Of a stretch of 64,000 bases of DNA, positions 17,545 to 26,166 are shown piece after piece. A program made the translations under genes and the position numbers. The stretch is from Sphingobacterium sp. UBA7855 (GTDB taxonomy: Bacteria; Bacteroidota; Bacteroidia; Sphingobacteriales; Sphingobacteriaceae), in NCBI GenBank assembly GCA_002500745.1, contig DLST01000018.1, positions 157,227 through 221,226 on the forward strand. Reading direction: 5' to 3'. Each line of letters starts with the position of its first letter. Positions within the stretch are counted from its first letter, which is position 1. The notes beneath the pieces were generated by a model, which saw only the letters and a list, made by a program, of their open reading frames with translations, searched no databases and was not told the origin of the DNA.

Positions 17545-18582
17545 CTAAATCGATGATCTAACTTTCAAATAAAATGGAACCTCAACACGGTCTTTGGATT
17601 TTTTTATGATCAATTCGGCTGCTAAACGCCCCATCATTTCAAAATCAGTTGATATGGTTGTAATACCATTGAGGATAAATTTTTTCAATGGTGTTTCATT
17701 GTAGGATATCACGCCAACGTCTTTCCCGATGACCAATTTCTTTTGTATTACTTTGTTCAATAATTTCACCAGATCATCTTCGATAATATTAATATAGCAC
17801 GTTCCCTTCTCTACCTTCTCTTCATCGATATCAGAGACTAATTCATGTTCAAAAGCATATTGCTGGCAAAATTTATAAAACCCTTTGATGATAGCCTTCG
17901 GGAAATCACTATAGTCTGGAAAGACCAGTTTTAAGCTTTTGTATTTACTCAATACTTCATTAGCTTCCTCTAAGGCGGAGTAAATATCCTGTTCATAGTT
18001 CTCATAAACAGCCGGAAAATCGCCAGGTACATCTTCGATAAATTTGCCCAATAGCATTAGCTTTTCTGAAGGGATTTTCCGGATAATATCAGGGGCCTTA
18101 TCTCGGCCTTCTTTAAAATGTGGAAATAGGACATAATGGTCATAAGTTTTCGTTAGACTTCCTAAAAGTGTATTTAGATAGGATAGGTCTGAATTGTAAA
18201 CAAACAAGTCTAAATTTGCGTAGTCGCTAAGTTCCTTCGCAAAAGAATCGTACACAATTTTCTTATGTGCACTGAGCTTATTCAGAAAGATTGCTATCTT
18301 GAGTTTTGATTGTACATCTGTCTTATGCACATAATAGCCCTTACCGGGGTTCGAAGCAATAATCTCATTTTTCTTAAGGTATCGGTAAGCCTTTTCAACG
18401 GTATCACGTGATATTTCTAAATAGGCACTTAACTCATTAATGGAAGGCAACATATCATCTCGGACCAATATTTCGTTTCTTACGGCATCGGTGATGGTAT
18501 TTGCCAATTGCAAATACTTTGGAGTAGCAGAGAAATCACTAATTTCTAAAGTTTTTAAAAATTGATTTACTGAATTGGTCAT
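17545..18582 (-). CDS. GntR-type regulator with LacI-like sugar sensor domain
   Basis: The 345-residue protein starts with a GntR winged helix-turn-helix (about residues 20-92: PKYLQLANTITDAVRNEIL, LPSINELSAYLEISRDTVEKAYRYLKKNEII, GKGYYV). A periplasmic-binding-protein-like effector domain (95-345) with KKLVIGKDVGVISYNETPLKKF follows. This combination is used in Bacteroidota for cytoplasmic sugar-responsive regulators. It lies at the edge of the pectin/rhamnose locus on the same strand, so L-rhamnose or a pectin sugar is a plausible effector; the sequence does not prove it. It is 315 bases from the GH28 gene and so has its own promoter region, with an inverted repeat at 18810-18858. Confidence 0.85.
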   Translation of the reverse strand: MTNSVNQFLKTLEISDFSATPKYLQLANTITDAVRNEILVRDDMLPSINELSAYLEISRDTVEKAYRYLKKNEIIASNPGKGYYVHKTDVQSKLKIAIFLNKLSAHKKIVYDSFAKELSDYANLDLFVYNSDLSYLNTLLGSLTKTYDHYVLFPHFKEGRDKAPDIIRKIPSEKLMLLGKFIEDVPGDFPAVYENYEQDIYSALEEANEVLSKYKSLKLVFPDYSDFPKAIIKGFYKFCQQYAFEHELVSDIDEEKVEKGTCYINIIEDDLVKLLNKVIQKKLVIGKDVGVISYNETPLKKFILNGITTISTDFEMMGRLAAELIIKKSKDRVEVPFYLKVRSSI

Positions 18583-18809
18583 TGTTAGATTTTAAGAAAT
18601 ATAAAATTAACGATTTGTTCATAACTTTTTAAAAAAAACTTAAAAACCACCGTTTTCATAGATCTTTTACGATGCAGCCCATGGGAAAAATCTACTGCCT
18701 TCGAATCATATAAACATCCCCTTATTTTAACAGTGAATTTTTTAACAATTGAAATCGTTATATATTGAGCCGCTTAAAATGTAACTGAAGTTTAATTTAA
18801 AGGATATTG

Positions 18810-18858
18810 AACGAACCAATGATTTCTATCTAGCAAATATTGGCGAATTTGGTTCGTT
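18810..18858. repeat. 10-bp inverted repeat between GH28 and the GntR-type gene
   Basis: AACGAACCAA (18810-18819) and TTGGTTCGTT (18849-18858) are perfect inverted copies separated by 29 bases. There is no T run on either side, so it is not a standard terminator. It could be an operator for the GntR-type regulator, a hairpin at the end of the GH28 mRNA, or both. Confidence 0.6.
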
Positions 18859-18896
18859 TGGCCTTCGGAGTACTTCTGCGTGACGGATAGGTTATG

Positions 18897-20297
18897 CTAA
18901 TCGAAAGACTTGATTTCCTTTCCATTAACAATGACATTCTTTAGCGTAACATGCTTTAGGTAATCTACTTTATAGGCTTCTTTTACACCTTCAATTTTAC
19001 AATTCACCATTGTAAAATCAGTGACAGGTGAAGATTCATAAGCCGTGGAGAGCACAGCATACTTGCCGCCACCTTTTACCTGAAGGTTTTCGACCCAGAT
19101 ATTCCGAATCGTCGGAATATGTTTTCCGGGCTTTTCATAAAACATATTAAAACGCACAGCTGCCTCTTTATACTGTCCCACCTTCGTGTTATAAAAAAAC
19201 ACATTTTCGATAGTACCGCCTCTACTTGAACTGGTCTTTATCCGAAGGGCACGATCTAGATTTGGACTATCCATCACATTGTTCAGCGCATAGATGTTTT
19301 TAGCTCCGCCGGCAATCTCGCTACCGATAACGACACCGCCATGTCCATCCTTCATTTCACAATTTTCGATGATATGATTCTCCGCAGGTCGACCAATATT
19401 GCGGCCATCTTCGTCTCGTCCAGACTTAATAGCAATACAATCGTCGCCGGTATCAAAATAGCAATTCCTGATCCATACATTTTTACTTGCTTCGGGATCA
19501 CAGCCATCATTATTAGGTCCATGACTCACCACTTTCACGCCTTCAATCAACACATTCTCACATAGAACAGGATTGAGATTCCACATCGGAGAATTAATTA
19601 ACTTCACGTCGGCAATCCAGACATTTTTACATAGATAAGGTTGTACAAAATTGGGCCGGAGAAAATGTCCGTCGCCAAATACCCTTTTTTGCGGATCGAT
19701 CTCTTCGGCCATCTGCTGATGCAACATTGCGCGTGCAGGCTTTTGTTCGCCAGGGCGGCCTTCATGCCAACCGTATTTGCGTGCACCGCACCAATACCAC
19801 CAATGATCATTATCGGCATTTCCATCCATTAACCCTTTTCCCGTAATGGCAATATTTTCTTCTTTATACGCATAGATGAATGGGGAAAAATTGACACATT
19901 CCATCCCTTCCCAACGGGTGAATACCATTGGGTAATCTGCGCTATCTCGGCTAAAAAGGACTGTTGCCCCTTCGCTGATGTGAAGATTGACATTGCTTTT
20001 CAGATAAATAGCACCGGTCAAGTATACCCCTTTAGGAACCACCACCCGTCCTCCACCTTGCTTATTGCAGGTTTCTATTGCCTTTTGAAAGGCTGCCGTA
20101 TTTTTTGTATTGCCATCTCCAATAGCACCGAAATCAGCGATGGAATAATCTTTATTTCTAAATGAAGGGGCCACAATGATCTTTTTAAGCTGTTCAATTT
20201 CTTTTAGGGGTTGCTGGGCACTGTTCCAGGTCGTCTGTTGTGCTTGACCTGCTAGGCAGGCAAAAATTGCGAGGAGCATACTGAGAATCGTTTTCAT
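18897..20297 (-). CDS. Glycoside hydrolase family 28 (polygalacturonase type), canonical active site
   Basis: A 466-residue secreted GH28 enzyme with a right-handed parallel beta-helix that hydrolyses alpha-1,4-galacturonide or related bonds in pectin. The catalytic region is intact: PNNDGCDPEAS and DTGDDCIAIKSG supply the three Asp residues, HGGVVIGSE the conserved His, and LRIKT the RIK-type substrate contact. I start at 20297 (MKTILSMLLAIF, signal peptide ending at GQAQ) since the longer frame from 20360 begins with an unlikely 21-residue extension. It has its own promoter carrying the CAGGAT direct repeat, after the susD terminator. Confidence 0.92.
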   Translation of the reverse strand: MKTILSMLLAIFACLAGQAQQTTWNSAQQPLKEIEQLKKIIVAPSFRNKDYSIADFGAIGDGNTKNTAAFQKAIETCNKQGGGRVVVPKGVYLTGAIYLKSNVNLHISEGATVLFSRDSADYPMVFTRWEGMECVNFSPFIYAYKEENIAITGKGLMDGNADNDHWWYWCGARKYGWHEGRPGEQKPARAMLHQQMAEEIDPQKRVFGDGHFLRPNFVQPYLCKNVWIADVKLINSPMWNLNPVLCENVLIEGVKVVSHGPNNDGCDPEASKNVWIRNCYFDTGDDCIAIKSGRDEDGRNIGRPAENHIIENCEMKDGHGGVVIGSEIAGGAKNIYALNNVMDSPNLDRALRIKTSSSRGGTIENVFFYNTKVGQYKEAAVRFNMFYEKPGKHIPTIRNIWVENLQVKGGGKYAVLSTAYESSPVTDFTMVNCKIEGVKEAYKVDYLKHVTLKNVIVNGKEIKSFD

Positions 20298-20386
20298 TGA
20301 CTTATAATTGTTTCTGGTTATACTTAAATATATGAGCGGGCACCTACAGCCCACTGGCATCGATCGTGAAAATACACAGAATGGCC

Positions 20387-20405
20387 AATGGGATTTCTAT
20401 CCATT
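20387..20405 (-). promoter_or_regulatory. Leader hairpin of the GH28a mRNA
   Basis: AATGGGAT and ATCCATT pair around a 4-nt loop with one bulged G, inside the predicted 170-nt 5' leader. Comparable small hairpins occur in the leaders of susC, the GH28b operon and GH51. Confidence 0.35.
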
Positions 20406-20472
20406 TAAACACTTCCGTCCCGTGGTTTACAATTTGGTTTAATTAGACTCGCAGTGATAGGCGAATCAAGCT

Positions 20473-20517
20473 GTAAGATAGCAAAACTAGCAAAGGGACC
20501 TATCCTGCGCTATCCTG
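20473..20517 (-). promoter_or_regulatory. PUL promoter: CAGGAT direct repeat plus -7 box (GH28a)
   Basis: In gene direction: CAGGAT-AGCG-CAGGAT (20517 to 20502), then 21 nt, then TATCTTAC (20480 to 20473), a weak TAnnTTTG box. Both half sites are perfect. The predicted start site is about 170 bases before the GH28 start codon. Confidence 0.65.
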
Positions 20518-20537
20518 TAACCGAATGCATTTTTACA

Positions 20538-20570
20538 AAAAAAACCTTCCCGTTCAGAACGGGAAGGTTA
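20538..20570 (-). terminator. Terminator of the susCD operon
   Basis: AACCTTCCCGTTC and GAACGGGAAGGTT form a perfect 13-bp stem with a one-base loop (20543-20569); on the minus strand it is followed by eight T residues. It lies 24 bases after the susD stop. Confidence 0.9.
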
Positions 20571-20593
20571 GGTTGAGTTTGATTATAAAAATA

Positions 20594-22672
20594 TTAATAG
20601 CCCGGATTTTGCATAGCCTGTTTTTCGGCCGGTGTCAATGCAGCACCACTTTCATTGGTGGTTGCATCCAAGAAAGATTGCGGAATTGGTCGATAGTAAT
20701 GCGTATTCGGACTAAATACTGTATTACCCCGTACATAACCATCATTGAAAGCCTTCCATCTCGATTCCAAGGTTTTGGTGCGTGCCAGATCTTCCCAGCG
20801 GTAGAGTTCGCCACACAATTCGCGCGTGCGCTCATTCAACAGGAAAGCCATCATTTTCTGCGCATTGCTTGCCGCACCCAATTTTTGGTAGATTGGAGCA
20901 TCTACTGCTGAGTTATAAATATCAGCGACCGAATTGATCAGCATCTGTGTTTCCGAAGATGCCGTGGTTTTAGCCATATCATTATTGGATTCGTAATAAG
21001 AGTTCCCTTCCCAGTAGATTGCACCTTCAGCGGAAAAACCACCTCCTTTACCGACCGCATAGGAATTATTCTTATAGGCTTGTCCGCCATCGACATTTTT
21101 CGCGCGGTCTTCACCATTTTTATAGCCGGCACGGCTACGTAGTTTATTGATCCACTGTATGGCATTGGCATACTGGCCTTCACCCTTGCGGATATAAGCT
21201 TCGGCCACCATCAATACGTCTTCTGCCGAACGTGCCATAATCACATCTCGGGTACCGTTGGCTGAGGCGATACTAACCCGATAACCGTCTCTAAACTTTG
21301 AAAGCGCCACATAGCGTGACTGTACACCATAGTAACCGTTATTTCCATGTTTTCCCACCCAGGCTTGCGGTTCTCCTTGAAAATAACGTACAAAGGTATG
21401 GGTATTTTGCATCACGCCATTTTTAAGCACCCCTGTTGCATCACTGGCTACTGCCGTGTAGCGCGTATCGCCATTGTTATTTACAATATATTTTATACCC
21501 AGCTCACCCCCTTTAAAGCGTTTGGTACCTGCAACAGTCCCTGTAGGCCCAAGAGATGCATTAGTTGCAGTCCATACAGGTGCATTCGCGGTATTATTGG
21601 CGCCATACATTGTAATAAAGGATTTCCAGAAACGGGAATCATTGACGCGGTCAAAGACATCTAAGGTATAGTTTGTGGTACGCGCATAGGAGAATTCACG
21701 ATCGCCCGATATGTCTCGACTCGTTCCACCTAAATCTTGATAAACAGCAGGATAGTAAAGATGGATCTGATTTCCATAACGTCCCCAGGTTGCCTGGTCG
21801 TCCGAAAACTGTGCTGAAAGAACAACTTCAGATACTTTTTCATTGGCACTATTCGCCTTTTGATAATCCCATAGTTTTACATAGTCATCAACCAGGGGAT
21901 GTGCCGCCACGACTTCCGTTCCGTATTTGATAACCGCATCCAAATCTTCTGCGATATATTTTGAATTCCAAGAAGCATATAACTCACTCGCCCGAGTCAG
22001 TCTGGCTTTAGCAACGTAATGTGCTGCAGCTGATTTGGTCACACGTCCAAATTCTGTCGCCGAAGCGGGCAGCAAGGCATAAGCCTGCTCCAGATCAGAA
22101 ATGGCCTGCGCAAAACACGCGTCTTCGGAAGCGCGCGTAAAATAGGATTCCACTTTTGTCGTTGGGGTCAACTTTAAGGGTACACCACCAAACTGTACGA
22201 TCAATTGTAGATAGAAATATCCCCGCATAAAATACCCCTCGCCTAGACGTGTATTATAGTTGGCATTGGATTTATCGTAATATAGTGGTACATTCTGAAT
22301 CAGGGTATTGGCCGATTCAATACCGCTATACATATTGTCAAACACCGGCTGAATATTTGCTCCCCCATAGGTTGATTCAGCTGGGTTAAGATCCATACTA
22401 TAACTATTGAAGCTCGGAGAGGGGTTATTTGCATCCGTAAACTCGTCAACACCTAAATTAAACAAAGCCATGCCCCAGGTATAATTATATTTAAATTTCA
22501 GCTTCGAGTAAACTCCTGTCGCCAGATCATCCAACCCTGCCTGTGTTTTAAAATAGTCAGTCGTCGGTGTGGTGATCTGCTCTTCTTTTAAAAAATCTTT
22601 ACTACAAGCATTTAATCCCAGCAATCCCGCTGATCCAAGCATTAAAGCAATTAATATTTTATAATTTTTCAT
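20594..22672 (-). CDS. SusD/RagB family outer-membrane glycan-binding lipoprotein
   Basis: This is the surface lipoprotein that caps the SusC transporter and binds the oligosaccharide. The 692-residue protein has a lipobox LNAC (Cys23), then the SusD TPR-like region (LDDLATGVYSKLK, GEGYFMRGYFYLQLIVQFGGVPL, AISDLEQAYALLP). The C-terminal RagB signature is seen in LLNERTRELCGELYRWEDLARTKTL and HYYRPIPQSFLDA. It follows susC by 27 bases. Given the surrounding enzymes the ligand is probably a rhamnogalacturonan-I oligosaccharide (inference). Confidence 0.95.
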   Translation of the reverse strand: MKNYKILIALMLGSAGLLGLNACSKDFLKEEQITTPTTDYFKTQAGLDDLATGVYSKLKFKYNYTWGMALFNLGVDEFTDANNPSPSFNSYSMDLNPAESTYGGANIQPVFDNMYSGIESANTLIQNVPLYYDKSNANYNTRLGEGYFMRGYFYLQLIVQFGGVPLKLTPTTKVESYFTRASEDACFAQAISDLEQAYALLPASATEFGRVTKSAAAHYVAKARLTRASELYASWNSKYIAEDLDAVIKYGTEVVAAHPLVDDYVKLWDYQKANSANEKVSEVVLSAQFSDDQATWGRYGNQIHLYYPAVYQDLGGTSRDISGDREFSYARTTNYTLDVFDRVNDSRFWKSFITMYGANNTANAPVWTATNASLGPTGTVAGTKRFKGGELGIKYIVNNNGDTRYTAVASDATGVLKNGVMQNTHTFVRYFQGEPQAWVGKHGNNGYYGVQSRYVALSKFRDGYRVSIASANGTRDVIMARSAEDVLMVAEAYIRKGEGQYANAIQWINKLRSRAGYKNGEDRAKNVDGGQAYKNNSYAVGKGGGFSAEGAIYWEGNSYYESNNDMAKTTASSETQMLINSVADIYNSAVDAPIYQKLGAASNAQKMMAFLLNERTRELCGELYRWEDLARTKTLESRWKAFNDGYVRGNTVFSPNTHYYRPIPQSFLDATTNESGAALTPAEKQAMQNPGY

Positions 22673-22699
22673 GAGAATCTTTTTTAATCTTTTTACGGT

Positions 22700-25600
22700 C
22701 TAAAACCCAATGTTTACACCAATTACTGCACCTCGTGTTGTTATTGCTGAGCCAGCTTGTGTCGTGTTATTATTATAACTTGCTAAATCCGGATCCAAGA
22801 AATCCACTTTTGAATACAACATTGCCGGATTCATAATTTGTGCATAGATTTTAAAGTTACTTACCCCCAGCTTCGCTAATTTTGTTTTCGGAAAATTATA
22901 GCCCAAACTTACATTCCGCAACTTAATAAATGAGCCATCACGATAATTCATGGAAGAACTCCACGGATCTGCCGCCTCTCCATTTGATCCTGGTTGGTAA
23001 TATTCTGCATCTTCATGAACCCCAGGAATAAAATAATCCAATTTACGCATCATAAAACGACCGCCTAAGGTCTCCGCACCAGCATTAATCATTTGCCCCC
23101 AACGGGAGAAAATAAAGAAAGATAAATCAAAGTTTTTATAGGTGAATGTATTCATAATACCTGCTGACCATTTCGGACGATAAGAACCTAATATTTGTGA
23201 ATCATAGTTTCTGTCCACTTTTCCATCAGGCACACCATCCGGACCACTAATATCTTTTACACGAATTTGTCCAGGTTTCGCCTTGTATTTGGTAGCTTCT
23301 TCCAGTTCTGAAGTTTTCCAAATACCATCATAAACTAGATCGTAGGGAACAGAAATTTCCTGACCCACAAACCATTTGTTGCTGATATCACTCGTACGAC
23401 CGTTTTGCAATTGGATAATTTTACTCTTGTCTTTGGACCAAGTTAAAGTTGTATTCCACTGGAAATTATCCTGTTTGATATTGACAGTATTCAATTGTAA
23501 ATCAATCCCCCAGCCACCGGTTTTCCCAATATTTGCCCAAGTATTTGGAAATCCTGTTACAGGGTTTAATCCCATCAACATAATTAAATCATTGGTTCGT
23601 GTCTTATAGAAATCCAGCGCTCCATTAACGCGGTTATTGAAAAAGCCATAATCTATTCCCATATTATATTGCGTCGTACGTTCCCAACCCAACTCAGGGT
23701 TTGCCATGGATTGGGGAGACGCTGCAGAAGGGTCTGATGCAATATAGCCTGGCGTTGAATTCGTTGCACTCCAATTGTAAAAGTTCTGTGTTAATAAGCC
23801 TTTAGTTCGATAAGGAGATATTGCCTCGTTTCCTACGATACCAAATCCCATGCGTAATTTTAAAGTATTGATGTAAGATGAATTTTTCATAAAATCTTCT
23901 TGATCAATACGCCAAGAAGCAGCTACAGAGGGGAATGAACTCCATTGATGCCCTGGAGCCAATACCGACGATCCATCCCATCGCACAAAAGCAGTTAACA
24001 TATAACGGTCCTTGTAGCTATAGTTTGCACGAGCCATATAGGATTCCATTTGTCGTTCTGATAAGCCTGTCCCGTAGCTACCGATAAAACCTCCGGAACT
24101 AATATTATACCATAGTTCATTTGCACTATACACATCGGTCGCACGCATATCGCTTGTTTCGACATTTTTTTTCGATGAACTCTGTAATAAGGTAATCCCC
24201 AAGTGATGATCTGTGCCGAAGTCGCGATCGTAGTAGATCAAATGATCCAAGGTCCAAGCAAGATTTCGAGTTGTCGAAAACCTTACTGCGTTATTTCCGT
24301 CACCATTAATTCCTTCAGCCGCATTGGCCAAGCCCGCACGATAATATCTAAACTCCGGCCCAAATTGCACACGATATTTTAAACCTTTTAATGGCTCATA
24401 AATCTGTCCAAAATCCAATTGGCTAAAGAAACTACCATTCGCACCAAAAGTCTGCCGTTGATTGGTATTGTATTCCAATTCATTAATTGGATTAATGATA
24501 TTGATATCACCTGCCGCAGGGTTTCTCAGGTAGTTTCCATTCTCGTCATAGGGTACTGTCCAGGGCAACATTCCTCGTAAAGCGTTGTAGTAATCGCCCG
24601 CTCCCGTGACGGATTTAGAAAAGTTATAGCCATAATCTTGATCGGAGAAAAATACATTTAGTGAAGCACCCATAGTAAACCACTTCGTCGGAGTCGCTTC
24701 AAAACTTACTTTTGAAGTATAGCGATTAAATTTTTGCCCTGGCTGTGTGGCATCTTGCTTTAAATAGCCAAATGAACCATAACCTTTTGAATTCTCGCCA
24801 CCACCAGAGACGCTTAAGGTATGTTCAGTAGATAAGGCATTTTTACGGCCAGCATCAGCCCAATCGTAATTACCTACTAAGCTTGGATCCCAAACCGTAT
24901 TATTATTGGTCCAACCTTTCGCGATATTTGCCCAGGAGGCTGCTACAGAGCCCCACTTTGAAAAGTCACTTGTATAACTAGGTGTTGTTGTTCCAAATTT
25001 CGCCAAGCGCGCATAATCCAACCATTGTGCAGCATCCATGTATTCTGTGACATCATACATCTTCTCGAATGTCGCTGTACCTGCATAATTTAATTGTAAA
25101 CGACCTTTTTTGCCTTGCTTAGTCGTCACCAAAACCACACCATTGGCACCACGCGAACCATACACAGCGGTTGCAGAAGCATCTTTTAAGACATCAATGG
25201 TCTCAATATCACTCGGATTGATATTCTCAATGCCACCGGCCTGTAATACCATCCCATCAACTACATATAAAGGGTCTTGATCGGCGTTTAACGACCTTAC
25301 ACCCCTGATTTTTATGCTACCAGTTGTTCCCGGCCGTTGATTTGATGTAATATCAACCCCTGCCACCTTGCCTTGCATCGCCTGCAACGCATCTTTTACG
25401 GGCATTGCCTTAAGTTCTTTTTCGCCCACACTCGCTATCGAACCCGTCACATCTTTCTTTTTCATCGTGCCGTAACCAACCACCACGACTTCGTCCATGA
25501 CATCGACCTTTTGTGCAAGAACTATATTGAAGATATTTTTATTACCCACAGAAATTTCTTGAGGTTCATAACCAAGGCTTCTGAAGGCCAATACATCCGA

Positions 25601-25828
25601 TGGCAGTGCATTGATGTTAAATGACCCATCGGCATTGGTCTTTGCCGTCATAGTTTTGCCTTTTACCTGTACAGTTACACCTTGGATAGGCAAACCTTTT
25701 TCATCGTTTACTTTTCCAGTCCGAGCGGTTTGAGCAAATAAATTCAAGGTGCACAGCATCGCCATAAGTAGCAAAAAAGTGTACTTCTTTACATGATGAT
25801 CAAACCTAATTGTTAAATAGTTTATCAT
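22700..25828 (-). CDS. SusC/RagA family TonB-linked outer-membrane transporter
   Basis: The 1042-residue transporter has a signal peptide, a CarboxypepD_reg-like domain (about 35-115), and a TonB plug with the SusC signature VVVVGYGTMKKKDVTGS, DPLYVVDGM and DVLKDASATAVYGSRGANGVV. A large beta barrel ends in GVNIGF. It would import oligosaccharides across the outer membrane using TonB energy together with the downstream SusD. It is the only susCD pair in the window, so it probably serves all the pectin enzymes around it. Its leader is about 165 nt and its promoter carries the CAGGAT repeat. Confidence 0.96.
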   Translation of the reverse strand: MINYLTIRFDHHVKKYTFLLLMAMLCTLNLFAQTARTGKVNDEKGLPIQGVTVQVKGKTMTAKTNADGSFNINALPSDVLAFRSLGYEPQEISVGNKNIFNIVLAQKVDVMDEVVVVGYGTMKKKDVTGSIASVGEKELKAMPVKDALQAMQGKVAGVDITSNQRPGTTGSIKIRGVRSLNADQDPLYVVDGMVLQAGGIENINPSDIETIDVLKDASATAVYGSRGANGVVLVTTKQGKKGRLQLNYAGTATFEKMYDVTEYMDAAQWLDYARLAKFGTTTPSYTSDFSKWGSVAASWANIAKGWTNNNTVWDPSLVGNYDWADAGRKNALSTEHTLSVSGGGENSKGYGSFGYLKQDATQPGQKFNRYTSKVSFEATPTKWFTMGASLNVFFSDQDYGYNFSKSVTGAGDYYNALRGMLPWTVPYDENGNYLRNPAAGDINIINPINELEYNTNQRQTFGANGSFFSQLDFGQIYEPLKGLKYRVQFGPEFRYYRAGLANAAEGINGDGNNAVRFSTTRNLAWTLDHLIYYDRDFGTDHHLGITLLQSSSKKNVETSDMRATDVYSANELWYNISSGGFIGSYGTGLSERQMESYMARANYSYKDRYMLTAFVRWDGSSVLAPGHQWSSFPSVAASWRIDQEDFMKNSSYINTLKLRMGFGIVGNEAISPYRTKGLLTQNFYNWSATNSTPGYIASDPSAASPQSMANPELGWERTTQYNMGIDYGFFNNRVNGALDFYKTRTNDLIMLMGLNPVTGFPNTWANIGKTGGWGIDLQLNTVNIKQDNFQWNTTLTWSKDKSKIIQLQNGRTSDISNKWFVGQEISVPYDLVYDGIWKTSELEEATKYKAKPGQIRVKDISGPDGVPDGKVDRNYDSQILGSYRPKWSAGIMNTFTYKNFDLSFFIFSRWGQMINAGAETLGGRFMMRKLDYFIPGVHEDAEYYQPGSNGEAADPWSSSMNYRDGSFIKLRNVSLGYNFPKTKLAKLGVSNFKIYAQIMNPAMLYSKVDFLDPDLASYNNNTTQAGSAITTRGAVIGVNIGF

Positions 25829-25878
25829 TAAAGTATTATTTAGGTATTATTTTATTCTTTCCCTTTTTGATCTTCGGT

Positions 25879-25898
25879 AGTGAAAATCGGTTTTCACT
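25879..25898 (-). promoter_or_regulatory. Leader hairpin of the susC mRNA
   Basis: AGTGAAAA and TTTTCACT form a perfect 8-bp stem with a 4-nt loop, about 50 bases before the susC start codon. Confidence 0.45.
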
Positions 25899-25998
25899 AT
25901 ACGAGATAATGAAAGTGTTGGATGATCTTTACGTATTGCTTTATAGGACGACTGGCTTAAAAAATAATCAGATTTCCCCTTAGGCTTATAATGTTGGT

Positions 25999-26043
25999 TA
26001 AAAGTAACAGGATGATTTGTAATAACCATCCTGTTCAATCCTG
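25999..26043 (-). promoter_or_regulatory. PUL promoter: CAGGAT direct repeat plus -7 box (susC)
   Basis: In gene direction: CAGGAT-TGAA-CAGGAT (26043 to 26028), 21 nt, then TACTTTTA (26006 to 25999). Both half sites are perfect. A further inverted CAGGAT at 26008-26013 makes an ACAGGATG/CATCCTGT palindrome with the proximal half site. The -7 box is identical to that of the GH28b operon. Confidence 0.75.
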
Positions 26044-26066
26044 TCACTGAAAGAGGCTTCTAAATA

Positions 26067-26104
26067 AAACGGGGCTGTCCAAGAAATTTAGACAGCCCCG
26101 TTTC
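26067..26104 (-). terminator. Terminator of the eight-gene RG-I operon
   Basis: AAACGGGGCTGTC and GACAGCCCCGTTT form a perfect 13-bp stem with an 11-nt loop; on the minus strand TTTTATTTA follows. It ends the operon after the GH106 gene, only 24 bases before the susC promoter element. Confidence 0.9.
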
Positions 26105-26166
26105 CATGCGATTCATTGCACATCTCTAAGCAGCAGCATTTAAGCTATACATGTATCGTTTTTCAT

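Noticed and set aside
17545..18582. GntR-type regulator as the protein that reads the CAGGAT direct repeat
   Set aside because: GntR dimers usually bind inverted repeats, while the shared feature here is a direct repeat of one helical turn. I keep it as unproven; an AraC/HTCS-type factor fits better.
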